Part shown: positions 39,974 through 48,947 of the stretch, piece by piece
How positions within the stretch are numbered: position 1 is the stretch's first letter
Layout: every line of letters starts with the position of its first letter
Assembly: GCA_963799415.1 (NCBI GenBank)
Contig: CAWCXI010000034.1
Coordinates: 248,001-312,000 of the forward strand
Reading direction: 5' to 3'
Source of the DNA: JAMXLO01 sp963799415
GTDB lineage: Bacteria > Pseudomonadota > Alphaproteobacteria > Acetobacterales > Acetobacteraceae
DNA: 64,000 bases
Program-made: the position numbers and the translations under genes
The notes under the pieces: model-generated
What the model saw: only the letters and a program-made list of their open reading frames with translations
Told to the model about the DNA's origin: nothing
The model's database searches: none

Positions 39974-41170
39974 GTGCTGCGCTTCGCCGACGTGACGGCG
40001 GCCGCCGAGCGGATCGTCGGCCGGGTGTTGCGCACGCCGGCGCTGCCGAGTGAGGCGGTGTCCCGGGCGACCGGTGCCGATGTCGTGCTCAAGCTTGAAA
40101 ATCTTCAGGTCACCGGCGCGTTCAAGGAGCGTGGGGCGGCGAACCGCATGGCCTTGTTGACCGACGCAGAGCGCGAGCGTGGCGTCATTGCGATGTCGGC
40201 GGGGAATCACGCGCAGGCCGTGGCACGGCACGCCCGGCTCAGCAATGTCGGCGCCACCATCGTCATGCCGAAATTCACCCCGGCAACGAAGGTGACGCGC
40301 ACAGCGTCGTGGGGTGCGAATGTCGTGCTGCACGGCGAGACGCTGGCCGAGGCTGCCGCACATGCCGAGGCACTGGCGACAGAGCGCGGGCTGGTGTTCG
40401 TGCATCCGTACAACGACGTCGACGTGATGGCTGGGCAAGGCACTGTGGCGATGGAGCTGCTGCAGGACATGCCAGATCTCGACGCGCTGGTAATTCCGGT
40501 CGGTGGTGGTGGATTGCTGGCCGGATGCGTTACCGCGGCGAGGGCGATGAAGCCGGACATAGCGGTGTACGGCGTCGAGGTCGCAGCGTATTCCGCGATG
40601 GCGCAGCGGCTCGCCGGTGAAGCGGTCTCGGTCGGTGGTCCGACAATCGCCGAGGGCATCGCGGTGCGTGATGTCGGTGAATTGCCGCTCACCATCATGC
40701 GCGAGCTGGGCGTGGAGGTTCTGGTGGTGCCGGAACACACGATCGAGGAGGCGATCGGACTGCTGGTAGAAGGCGCCAAGGTGGTCGCGGAAGGCGCCGG
40801 TGCCGCAGGCGTTGCGGCGCTGTTGGCCTACACGGAGCACTTCCGTGACAAGCGGGTTGGCGTGGCGATCACGGGCGGCAACATCGACACGCGCATCCTG
40901 TCAAACGTCCTGTTGCGCAATCTGCTGCGCGACGGCAGGCTGCTACGACTGCATCTGCAAATTCCCGATCGCCCTGGCGTGCTCGCCGACATCGCTGGCA
41001 AGATCGGTGGCACCGGCGGCAACATCATCGAGGTCTCGCACCAGCGGCTGTTCGCTGCGTCTTCGGTACAGGCCGCGGAGCTTGAAGTGATGGTTGAGGC
41101 ACGCGATTCGGCGCACGCCGATACGATACTGGAGGCGCTGGAGCAGACCTATGTGGTTCGGCGGATCTGA
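39974..41170 (+). CDS. ilvA: Threonine ammonia-lyase (dehydratase) with ACT domain
   Basis: A 398-residue PLP enzyme that converts threonine to 2-oxobutanoate, the first step to isoleucine. The PLP lysine is in TGAFKERGAANR. The Ser-rich/Gly loop SAGNHAQAVA and the phosphate-binding VGGGGLLAG are present. An ACT regulatory domain occupies residues from about 325 (LRLHLQIPDRPGVLADIAGKIG). The GTG at 39974 is 1 bp after the greA stop and gives the usual N-terminus. The length matches the catabolic/IlvA2-type with a single ACT domain. Feedback control by isoleucine is possible but not shown. Confidence 0.93.
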   Translation: MLRFADVTAAAERIVGRVLRTPALPSEAVSRATGADVVLKLENLQVTGAFKERGAANRMALLTDAERERGVIAMSAGNHAQAVARHARLSNVGATIVMPKFTPATKVTRTASWGANVVLHGETLAEAAAHAEALATERGLVFVHPYNDVDVMAGQGTVAMELLQDMPDLDALVIPVGGGGLLAGCVTAARAMKPDIAVYGVEVAAYSAMAQRLAGEAVSVGGPTIAEGIAVRDVGELPLTIMRELGVEVLVVPEHTIEEAIGLLVEGAKVVAEGAGAAGVAALLAYTEHFRDKRVGVAITGGNIDTRILSNVLLRNLLRDGRLLRLHLQIPDRPGVLADIAGKIGGTGGNIIEVSHQRLFAASSVQAAELEVMVEARDSAHADTILEALEQTYVVRRI

Positions 41171-41212
41171 CGGTGCAGGCTGATCGTGCTCTAATGCCGC
41201 CGGAGCTATAGA

Positions 41213-42244
41213 ATGCTGCGTCTGTCCGTCCTTGACCAATCGACTGTGGTGACCGGCCGCTCGCCGGATACATCGATCCGCGAGAGCCTGGCGCTGGCGA
41301 AGCATTGCGAGGCACTTGGCTACAACCGTTACTGGTGCGCCGAGCACCACAACTCGGCCAGTCAGGCCGGCACTGCGCCGGAGATCCTGATCAGCGCCAT
41401 CGCGGCCACCACCACGCGCATCCGCGTCGGCTCCGCGGGGGTCATGTTACCGCACTATTCCAGCCTGAAGGTGGCTGAGCAGTTCCGCGTGTTGGAAGCG
41501 ATCGCGCCTGGGCGAATCGATCTCGGTCTGGGCCGCGCACCCGGCTCCGACGGACGTACCGCGTTCGCGCTCAATCCGTTGGCGGAGACGGCGGCGGATC
41601 ATTTTCCGGCGCAGGTGCGCGATTTGCTGGGGTGGCTCGCCGGCGAGAATCTGGTGGAAGGCCATCCGTTCCGCGACATCATCGCCCAGCCGGGCGGACC
41701 CACCATGCCCGAGGTATGGATGCTCGGCAGTTCGGACTACGGCCCGCAGGTCGCGGCGTATTTCGGCATACCGTTCTGCTTTGCGCACTTCATCACCGAC
41801 GGCCGCGGTGTCGAACAGGCGATGGCGCTGTATCGCGAGAACTACCGCCCGAGCGAACGCTTCCCGCGACCCTATGGCGCGCTGTGCGTCTGGGCGATGG
41901 CGGCGGAGACCGAGGCGGAGGCGACGCGGTTGTTCAGCTCGCGCGAGATGTGGCGGCTGGGCCGCGACCGTGGCGTGTTCGCGGCACTGCCGTCGCCCGA
42001 GGAAGCCGCGGCGCACACATATTCCGAGCCAGAGGTGATGCGCATCGAACGCCTGCGTTCGCGCGCGCTCTATGGCACGCCGGCGGTGGTCGGGGAGAAG
42101 CTGCGCGCATTGGCAGCAGAGCATGGCGTTGAAGAAATCGCCATTCTCACCACGCTGCACGACCCGGAGGCGCGGCAGCGTTCCTATACGCTACTGGCTC
42201 AGGAGTTCGGTCTGACGGCGCAGATGCCGCTCGCCGCGGATTAG
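41213..42244 (+). CDS. LLM class flavin-dependent oxidoreductase (MsnO8-like)
   Basis: A 343-residue luciferase-like monooxygenase. It begins LRLSVLDQSTVVTGRSP and has YNRYWCAEHHN, IRVGSAGVMLPHYSSLKVAEQFRVLEA-type sequence (VGSAGVMLPHYSSLK) and a conserved GRIDLGLGRAPGSD stretch. Such enzymes use reduced flavin and oxygen on small organic substrates; the substrate is not known. It is followed 12 bp later by a YCII gene, probably cotranscribed. Confidence 0.92.
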   Translation: MLRLSVLDQSTVVTGRSPDTSIRESLALAKHCEALGYNRYWCAEHHNSASQAGTAPEILISAIAATTTRIRVGSAGVMLPHYSSLKVAEQFRVLEAIAPGRIDLGLGRAPGSDGRTAFALNPLAETAADHFPAQVRDLLGWLAGENLVEGHPFRDIIAQPGGPTMPEVWMLGSSDYGPQVAAYFGIPFCFAHFITDGRGVEQAMALYRENYRPSERFPRPYGALCVWAMAAETEAEATRLFSSREMWRLGRDRGVFAALPSPEEAAAHTYSEPEVMRIERLRSRALYGTPAVVGEKLRALAAEHGVEEIAILTTLHDPEARQRSYTLLAQEFGLTAQMPLAAD

Positions 42245-42256
42245 AGGAGAAGTCGC

Positions 42257-42565
42257 ATGCCGCAGTTTCTGGTGACCATTTACGACGGAACCGACGCACA
42301 GGCACCGGCGCGCCGACAGGCGACACGGACCGCGCATCTCGATGGCCTGAAGGGTCATGTCGCCAGTGGCAAGCTGGTGTTCGGCGGACGAATATTCGAC
42401 GATTCACAACAGCCGGTGGGTTCGTTCCTGATGGCGGACTGCGCGGATCGCGCCGAGTTGGATGCGATGATCGCCAATGATCCCTATACCAAGGCCAATG
42501 TCTGGCAGCGTGTGGAGGTAAAGCCGGTGCAAATCGTGGTGCGCGACGGCAGGATCACGCCGTAG
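42257..42565 (+). CDS. YCII-related domain protein
   Basis: A 102-residue YCII-domain protein (PQFLVTIYDGTDAQAPARR, HLDGLKGHVASGKLVFGGR, LMADCADRAELDAMIANDPYTKANVW). The fold is a dimeric alpha-beta barrel. The His and Asp typical of the family are present; the exact reaction is unknown. RBS GAGGAGAAG precedes the start. It is 12 bp downstream of the LLM oxidoreductase and may help its function. Confidence 0.9.
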   Translation: MPQFLVTIYDGTDAQAPARRQATRTAHLDGLKGHVASGKLVFGGRIFDDSQQPVGSFLMADCADRAELDAMIANDPYTKANVWQRVEVKPVQIVVRDGRITP

Positions 42566-42568
42566 GAT

Positions 42569-42835
42569 TTATCGCCGCCAGGGTTCACGCGGGACCGAGG
42601 TTCCCGCGCGCCAGACCTGATAGCGGAATGCGAGCCAGGCGATCAGCCCGGCCACCACGACGACCGGGATCAGGATCAGCACGAACCAGAGAGCGAACGC
42701 GGCCACCGCAAGGGCCGCAGCGGCCGCCGCAATGACGATTGCCCAGGCAAAGATACGGGCGGCCACCGGCGGACGGCGCTGCCGGAAGCTCCCATCCGGC
42801 AACAGGTCAAGTTCGGGAGGCGTGCGGTCGCTCAT
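42569..42835 (-). CDS. Small membrane protein
   Basis: An 88-residue protein with a polar N-terminus (MSDRTPPELDLLPDGSFRQRRPP) and two long hydrophobic helices (IFAWAIVIAAAAAALAVAAF and WFVLILIPVVVVAGLIAWLA). It ends in a basic tail. I do not recognise a family. It converges on the YCII gene with 3 bp between stops, and is divergent from the next LLM gene. Likely an inner-membrane protein of unknown role. Confidence 0.65.
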   Translation of the reverse strand: MSDRTPPELDLLPDGSFRQRRPPVAARIFAWAIVIAAAAAALAVAAFALWFVLILIPVVVVAGLIAWLAFRYQVWRAGTSVPREPWRR

Positions 42836-42904
42836 GGCCGCGATAGTTGGCGCGCCAGCGTCGCTGGTTCAAGGTGCGGCAGTCGGAGCACAGGGAGGCG
42901 CATT

Positions 42905-43871
42905 GTGAAAGTCGGACTGTTCCTTAACACGCAATTCCAGCCTGGCCAGAATGTGGCGGCACATGTCCCGTCTCTTGTCGCGCAGACACGCGCCGCGCGC
43001 GATGCCGGCTTCGCCTCGCTCTGGTTCCCACACCACTACCTGACCGGCCCGCTGCAGATGCTGCAGATTGTCCCGATGATGGCGTATCTCGCGCAGCACG
43101 CCGAGGGCATGCAGATCGGCCCGAACATCCTGATCCTGCCCCTGCTCAATCCGGTGCATGTCGCGGAGGAATCGACGACGCTCGATGTGCTGACCGGCGG
43201 TAATTACGTACTGGGCGTCGGGCTCGGCTACCGCGAAGGTGAGTTCACCGCGTTCAACATGTCGCTGAAGGAACGTGCGCCGCGGCTGGAGGAAAGCATC
43301 GCGCTGATCCGGCGCCTATGGACCGGCGAGAAGGTGACTTCACAAAGGTCGCTTCTATGAGGTGAACGATCATGCGATCGGCCTGAAACCGGCGCGCGAC
43401 GGCGGACCGCCGATCTGGATTGCCGGCAGCGCAGATGCGGCCATTCAACGTGCCGCACGGCTCGGCGATGCGTGGATGATCGTTCCCAGCACGCCGCTGG
43501 ACGAACTGACGGCGCAGATGCGCGTGTATCGCGCGGCTCTGGGTACCCGCGTGCCGGACTGCTTCCCGATCGTGCGCGAATGTTACGTCGGTGCAAACCA
43601 CAAGACTGCGGTCGAGGAGTGCCGTGCCGCCCTGCAGTACAAATACGATGCGTATGCGTCCTGGGGCCTGTCGTCGCGCAAGCAGCCGACATTCGAGGAG
43701 CTTGCACGCAATCGCTTCATCATCGGCGATGCGACCTTCGTAAAGGAAGAAATTGCGCGCTACCGCGAGGCTCTCGGCGTCGACCACTTCATGATGCGCT
43801 GCCACTGGCCGGGGTTGGAATTCGAAAAGGCTCTCGGTAGCATCAAGCGATTGGGCAAAATCTTCGCGTAA
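42905..43871 (+). pseudogene. LLM class flavin-dependent oxidoreductase, frameshifted
   Basis: The first 145 residues (MKVGLFLNTQFQPGQN...LIRRLWTGEKV) and the last 170 (GRFYEVNDHAIGLKP...) form one luciferase-like protein in two frames. The break is at about 43337-43341. Dropping one T gives VTHKGRFYEVND and restores the frame to the TAA at 43869-43871. The family features PHHYLTGPLQ, NILILPLLNPVHVAEE and GGNYVLGVGLGYREGEF are present. Other than the single break nothing is missing. It could be a pseudogene or a sequence error; if functional its substrate is unknown. Confidence 0.75.
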
Positions 43872-43880
43872 CATTTGGCC

Positions 43881-43933
43881 TGTCATTGCGAGGAGCAAAG
43901 CGACGAAGCAATCTCGTTCGTCGCTTTGCTCCT
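43881..43933. terminator. Palindromic repeat/terminator at the purH 3-prime end
   Basis: Arms of 17 bases at 43891-43907 and 43917-43933 (AGGAGCAAAGCGACGAA and its exact complement) flank a 9-bp loop. The block begins TGTCATTGCGAGGAGC, which resembles a dispersed GTCATTGCGAG-type palindromic repeat found in several bacteria. It separates the convergent LLM and purH genes, overlaps the purH stop codon, and would form a strong hairpin in either direction. A role as a bidirectional terminator is likely but the T-run is short. Confidence 0.7.
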
Positions 43934-45506
43934 AATGCCGGAAGTGCCGAATGCCCGTGAACACCATCGCGATGCCGGCAGCGTCCGCGGCCGCGATCAC
44001 CTCCTTGTCGCGCACTGAACCACCAGGCTGGATCACCGCTGTCGCACCAGCAGCCACCGCCTCCTCCAACCCATCGGCAAACGGGAAGAAAGCATCCGAG
44101 GCCACCACGCTGCCCCGCGTCAGCGGCGCATCGAGCCCCGCTGCCTTCGCAGCGGCCTCGCTCTTCCACGCGCCGATGCGAGCACTGTCCACGCGACTCG
44201 GTTGGCCCGCACCAATACCCACGGTCGCAGCATCCTTGGCATAGACAATGGCATTCGACTTCACGTGCTTGCAGACGCGGAACGCGAACAACAGGTCAAC
44301 GAACTCGGCTTCGGTGGGCGCGCGCTGCGTCACGACGCGCAGATCCGCACGACCGACACGGCCATTGTCGCGAGTCTGCGCCAGGAAACCGCCGGAGAGA
44401 CTGCGGAACATCAGGCCGGACACCGATGGATCAGGCAAACCGCCGGTCAGCAACAGGCGCAAATTTCGTTTCCGGGCGAGCAGTTCCTTGGCGGCGTCAT
44501 CAGCATCGGGCGCGATGATCACTTCCGTCAGGATCGCCGCGATCTTCTCCGCCGCGGCAACATCGAGCCGGCGGTTCACCGCGACAATGCCGCCGAACGG
44601 CGAGACCGGATCGCACAGAAATGCCTTGTCCCACGCCTCGGCCAATGTCGCGGCACTCGCCACACCACACGGATTGGCGTGCTTGATGATCGCCACCGTC
44701 GGCGCGTCGAACTCGGCCACGCACTCGAACGCCGCATCGGTGTCGTTCAGATTATTGTAGGAGAGTTCCTTGCCCTGCACCTGCACCGCGCTCGCAACAC
44801 CACGTCGTTCGCCGCTGACGTAGAATGCGGCTGCCTGATGCGGGTTCTCACCGTAGCGCAGCGTCTGACGCAACGTGCCGGCGATCGCCACGCGCTGTGG
44901 GAACTGCTCCCCACGCCGCTCGGCGAACCATGCCGCGATCGCCGCGTCGTAGGTTGCCGTTCGAGCGTATGCCTCGCCGGCCAGACGGCGGCGCAGCACA
45001 AACGTGGTGCCACCATGTGCCGCTATCTCATCGAGCACTGCCGTGTATCGATCCGGATCGATCAGCACGGTGACAAATTCATGGTTCTTCGCCGCCGCTC
45101 GGATCAGTGCCGGCCCACCGATGTCGATGTTCTCGATGCACGCATCGTCTGACGCACCCTGCGCCACCGTCGCCTCGAACGGATACAGGTTCACCGCAAC
45201 CAGATCGATCGGCGCGATGCCATGCGCCGCCATCTGCGCCACATGATCAGGCAGATCGCGTCGGCCGAGAATGCCACCGTGGATCTGCGGCACCAGCGTC
45301 TTCACGCGCCCGTCGAGTATCTCTGGAAAGCCGGAATGCTCTGACACCTCCTTCACTGGCACGCCGGCATTGCGCAGTGTCTTTGCCGACCCGCCGGTGG
45401 AGAGGATTTCCACGCCATTTGCCGCGAGCGCCTGTGCGAACGGCACCAAACCGCCCTTGTCGGAAACCGAAATCAGCGCACGGCGGACGGGAATGATGTC
45501 GGTCAT
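43932..45506 (-). CDS. purH: Bifunctional AICAR transformylase / IMP cyclohydrolase
   Basis: A 524-residue enzyme for the last two steps of purine synthesis. The N-terminal MGS/IMP cyclohydrolase domain (1-195) has ALISVSDKGGLVPFAQAL, ILSTGGSAKTL and VAVNLYPFEATV. The transformylase domain contains RYGENPHQAAAFY, AIIKHANPCGVA and SDAFFPFADGLEEA, with the KHAN-type catalytic Lys-His. The frame is open to 45746, but ATG 45506 (MTDIIPVRRALISVSDKGG) gives the normal start. It lies 16 bp downstream of the glycosyltransferase gene. Confidence 0.96.
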   Translation of the reverse strand: MTDIIPVRRALISVSDKGGLVPFAQALAANGVEILSTGGSAKTLRNAGVPVKEVSEHSGFPEILDGRVKTLVPQIHGGILGRRDLPDHVAQMAAHGIAPIDLVAVNLYPFEATVAQGASDDACIENIDIGGPALIRAAAKNHEFVTVLIDPDRYTAVLDEIAAHGGTTFVLRRRLAGEAYARTATYDAAIAAWFAERRGEQFPQRVAIAGTLRQTLRYGENPHQAAAFYVSGERRGVASAVQVQGKELSYNNLNDTDAAFECVAEFDAPTVAIIKHANPCGVASAATLAEAWDKAFLCDPVSPFGGIVAVNRRLDVAAAEKIAAILTEVIIAPDADDAAKELLARKRNLRLLLTGGLPDPSVSGLMFRSLSGGFLAQTRDNGRVGRADLRVVTQRAPTEAEFVDLLFAFRVCKHVKSNAIVYAKDAATVGIGAGQPSRVDSARIGAWKSEAAAKAAGLDAPLTRGSVVASDAFFPFADGLEEAVAAGATAVIQPGGSVRDKEVIAAADAAGIAMVFTGIRHFRH

Positions 45507-45522
45507 GCGCGGGGGATTAGAC

Positions 45523-46647
45523 CTACAACCCCAGCAGGTCCAGCGTTCGCGCGAGCACCTTCGCTTCGTCGTAGTGTTCCAACGCACGCTCGCGGCCTGC
45601 CGCGCCCATTCTCGCACGCAACGCCTTGTCGACGACCAACCGAGCCAAGGCAGCCGCAAGCGCCGATGAATCACCTGATAGCACCAGCAGCCCAGTCGCT
45701 TCCGGCACCACCTGCTCCGCCGGACCGCGCACGTTCGTGGCGACAACTGGAAGACCGGTGAGCATCGCCTCGATCACCGACATCGGGAGTCCCTCGAATC
45801 GACTGGGCAACACGAATATATCGGCCGCCGCCATCAGCTCCGGCACGTCGTCCCGATAGCCCAGCAGACGAAGCCGCTCACCCAGACCGGCACTCCGCAA
45901 CAGTCCAGCCATGTCGGGACCTCGATCGGAGGTGAGCCGCTCACCTGCGACCCATAACATCGCGCCCGGCACCGCCTGCATCGCAGCCGCCAGTTCGGGA
46001 TAGCCCTTGTGCCAAACCAGCCGCGACACCGCGAGCACCACGACCGCTTCATCCGACACGCCAAGCCCCGCACGGACCCGCTGGCGGACGGCGGTGTCGG
46101 GTCTGAAGCGCGCAGGGTCTCGACCATTGCCGATAGCCACAGCATGGCGATGAATGTGCAGCCGTTGGGCGTCGCGTGCTTCCGCCTCACTGACGGTGAA
46201 AAAGATGTCGGTGACCCGTGCCGCCAGCCACTCCATTGCGAAGCCCACAGCGGCGCGCGGCCACGAGCCCGGGAAGTTGAACCAGAACCCATGCCCGGTA
46301 TAGGCAATGCGTGGCACTCCTGCCCACCACGCCGCCATCCGCGCAAGGAAACCGCTGATCGGCATGTGCGCGTGCACCAGGTCAGGCCGCTCGGCGCGAA
46401 ACAGCCGCACCAGGGCTCGGAACGCCAGCCAATGCGCCAGCAGCGAGACGCTCCGTTCCAGTTTCAGGGACTCGATCCGGAAGCCTTCGGCACGCGGGCC
46501 ATCCAGAAACGGACCCTCGGCACAAACGCCCATCACCTCATGTCCGCGCGCCCGCATCGCACGCATGAGCGGCAGCAGGAACTGCATCAGCGAGAAGTCG
46601 ACGTTGGTAACCTCGATGATCTTCAACCGACCTTGCTGATCGCCCAT
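45523..46647 (-). CDS. Glycosyltransferase family 4 protein
   Basis: A 374-residue GT-B enzyme. It has LVHAHMPISGFLARMAAWWAGVPR for the acceptor half and the GT4 donor-site motifs RLVWHKGYPELAAAM, DIFVLPSRFEGLPMSVIEAM and ATNVRGPAEQVV. ATG 46647 (MGDQQGRLKIIEVTNVDF) is within the 3-prime end of the heparinase gene, overlapping it by 25 bases. It probably adds a sugar to a surface polysaccharide, together with the heparinase-like gene before it. Sugar unknown. Confidence 0.93.
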   Translation of the reverse strand: MGDQQGRLKIIEVTNVDFSLMQFLLPLMRAMRARGHEVMGVCAEGPFLDGPRAEGFRIESLKLERSVSLLAHWLAFRALVRLFRAERPDLVHAHMPISGFLARMAAWWAGVPRIAYTGHGFWFNFPGSWPRAAVGFAMEWLAARVTDIFFTVSEAEARDAQRLHIHRHAVAIGNGRDPARFRPDTAVRQRVRAGLGVSDEAVVVLAVSRLVWHKGYPELAAAMQAVPGAMLWVAGERLTSDRGPDMAGLLRSAGLGERLRLLGYRDDVPELMAAADIFVLPSRFEGLPMSVIEAMLTGLPVVATNVRGPAEQVVPEATGLLVLSGDSSALAAALARLVVDKALRARMGAAGRERALEHYDEAKVLARTLDLLGL

Positions 46648-48224
46648 TTCACCTGCTGGGGGCCATCGGCATAGCCGGTAAGCACGACCTGCTCGCTGCG
46701 GCGAGGTTCCTGGCCGCCAAGATAAATACTCTCCTCGAGACTCATTCGGGCGCCGTCGGCGCGGAGTCGCCAACCGCCGCCGGAGCGCAACCGAAGCAGC
46801 ACTGCCTCACCATCCTGCTGCAGATTGACGTTCACGTCCGGATGCAGATGAAAGCGCAGCGTGAAAGGCTGCGGCGTCGGCGCTTCCACGACGTCCTCGC
46901 CACGCACATCCTCGCCGCTTTCCGCCACGTAGAGGCGGCGACGATGCACGGCGCCGAACAACTTACGCCAGCCGTCATGACTCGCCTCCAGCCAGTGGGC
47001 GCCGTTGGCTTCCTGGCGCTGTGCCTCCACCACCACCGGACGACGGCCAAGACCATCGGGCTTCAGTTCGGACGAACTGACGTCGGCGATGACCAGGGTG
47101 GAGTGGGCCGCCGTCGCTCGGGTGGCGTCCTGCCATTCCAGGCTTCCCCCGGGCATGGCGCCGCAATTCACGATCATGCGGTCGCGGCCGATCGAGAGCT
47201 CCATCGACAGCGTGCCGGCGTGGGCGTAGCGATCCACGCCCGGCGGCGGCGGCGCACCGCAGTCGACGATCAGCAGGCTGCGGCCGGCCTGGAGTCGCTG
47301 GAAACCACCGTCCGTCAACGCGTAAGGGCCGCGGCCACTGCGTCCTGCCTGTGTCAGCGCGATGTCGATCAGGCCGCTGCTCTCCTCCTTGCTGCCGTTG
47401 AAAAGCGCGAGGCTGCCATCGCCGTGGCGCATCACCCGGAGCGCCGGCGCCATTCGCTCGATCGCACTGGTGAGAACCGGTGGCGGCTGTGTCTGCGCCG
47501 CCTGCAACAGGGCGCGGATCTCGGTCAGGTCCTGCAAGGCGGCAAGCTGAGCGGCGGGGCTGCGCTCGACATGGCAGCCGTCCGGCAGCACCTGCCGGAC
47601 GATCTCCTGCGGCAGGAAACGCAGCGCGCGCGTCAGAAAGCCCGCGTGTTCCGGCAGCGCGACGGCCGCCGCGATCAGCCCTTTCAGCGCGGTCAGCGCC
47701 CTTGCATCCAGCTCCTCGGCGGGCAATGCCGCCGACAGGCTGCGGGCATCGGACACCAGCCGAGCCATCAACCTCTGGCGGAATGCATCGTCCGCTGAGG
47801 CCGCGAAGAAGTCGTAGTGCCCAAGCCAGGCGGCAATCCTTGCGCCGGCAACATCCGGACGATGCGCAACCTCCTGGCTGGGCGGCGCATTGATCCAGTC
47901 GGCCACCAGCGCTCGGGCCCGCAGCCTGGCAGCATCGGTTCCGAGAGCCCGGAGATCACGCAACCAGATGAAGCCATGGGCCGAGGCATCCAGCAGGAGG
48001 GAATCGGATGCCTCCCCCCAGGCGCCGGGTTGCAACAACCGCACGCCGCCGCCGAATTCGAGTTCGCCGCGCAACAGCCTCGCCCCACGGCCAGGGTCTC
48101 CCGGCCAGGGATCGCGCACCGGCAGGGCCGGAGCATCCGGCACGCGGCCCATGCGGAAGCTCGGCAGACGCGCGATTGCGCGGCGTGCATCGCGCAACCA
48201 CCGCCGTGGGTCCGACGCGCTCAT
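46623..48224 (-). CDS. Heparinase II/III family protein
   Basis: A 533-residue protein. The N-terminal half is an alpha/alpha toroid (WLRDLRALG, VADWINAPPSQEV, GHYDFFAASADDAFRQRLMARL). The C-terminal half is a beta-sandwich with the family region (RYAHAGTLSMELSIGRDRMIVNCG). Family members cleave acidic polysaccharides by beta-elimination. No signal peptide is seen. Its ATG overlaps the rpe stop (ATGA) and its end overlaps the GT4 gene, so it belongs to an rsmB-rpe-hep-GT operon. The likely role is exopolysaccharide modification. Confidence 0.9.
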   Translation of the reverse strand: MSASDPRRWLRDARRAIARLPSFRMGRVPDAPALPVRDPWPGDPGRGARLLRGELEFGGGVRLLQPGAWGEASDSLLLDASAHGFIWLRDLRALGTDAARLRARALVADWINAPPSQEVAHRPDVAGARIAAWLGHYDFFAASADDAFRQRLMARLVSDARSLSAALPAEELDARALTALKGLIAAAVALPEHAGFLTRALRFLPQEIVRQVLPDGCHVERSPAAQLAALQDLTEIRALLQAAQTQPPPVLTSAIERMAPALRVMRHGDGSLALFNGSKEESSGLIDIALTQAGRSGRGPYALTDGGFQRLQAGRSLLIVDCGAPPPPGVDRYAHAGTLSMELSIGRDRMIVNCGAMPGGSLEWQDATRATAAHSTLVIADVSSSELKPDGLGRRPVVVEAQRQEANGAHWLEASHDGWRKLFGAVHRRRLYVAESGEDVRGEDVVEAPTPQPFTLRFHLHPDVNVNLQQDGEAVLLRLRSGGGWRLRADGARMSLEESIYLGGQEPRRSEQVVLTGYADGPQQVKWAISKVG

Positions 48225-48902
48225 CCAGCAGGTCCCCCGCCGCGCAACGCAGCGATCGCCGCGGCGTAGTCAGCCGCGCCGAACACGGCAGTGCCGGCGA
48301 CCAGCGTGTCGGCACCGGCGTCGATCACACGCGGCGCCGTCTCGTGTGTGACGCCGCCGTCGACCGATAACGCGATCGAGCGGCCAGAGGCGTCGATCAT
48401 CCGGCGCAACGCCGCGATCTTTGGCAATTGCGATGGCAGAAATTCCTGCCCACCGAATCCGGGATTGACAGTCATCACGAGGATGATGTCGACGAGATCG
48501 AGCACCCACGCAACGCTTTCCGTCGGGGTCGCGGGATTCAATACGACGCCAGCACGTTTTCCATGCGATCGGATGAGCTGCAAAGTCCGATGCAGATGCG
48601 GCCCCGCCTCGGGGTGTACTATCAGGTGATCGGCGCCAGCATCGGCAAATGCCGGAATGTAGGGATCGACGGGCGAAATCATCAGATGCACGTCGAATGG
48701 CAGCGTGGTCAGCGGACGCAGGCTGCTCAGGATCGGTGGACCGAAGCTGATGTTCGGCACGAAATGACCGTCCATGATATCGAGATGCAGCCAATCGGCC
48801 CCCGCCGCTTCGACCGCTGCCATTTCGTCTCGCAAGCGAGCGAAGTCAGCAGCGAGAATGCTTGGCGCGACAGTGAACTCGGGCAGGTCGCGATGCAGGC
48901 AT
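48221..48902 (-). CDS. rpe: Ribulose-phosphate 3-epimerase (frame break near the start)
   Basis: The enzyme interconverts ribulose 5-phosphate and xylulose 5-phosphate. From residue 10 on it is a normal TIM barrel: ADFARLRDEMAAVEAAGADWLHLDIMDGHFVPNISFG-type sequence with metal/catalytic residues in HLDIMDGHF, MTVNPGFGGQ and VDGGVTHETA. The reading frame has no ATG/GTG/TTG before Met at 48835. An ATG at 48902 lies in another frame, and one extra base near 48876-48879 would join MPASRPARV to TVAPSILAADF. Since this gene is nearly always needed, a sequence error is suspected. It is coupled to rsmB and heparinase genes. Confidence 0.85.
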
Positions 48903-48947
48903 GGCCCCGATGTAGACAGGCAGGTTGGTGGAATACAAGCGGCGTGG

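Noticed and set aside
45507..45746. N-terminal extension of PurH
   Set aside because: It overlaps the glycosyltransferase gene and has no similarity to PurH; MTDIIPVRRALISV is the family start.
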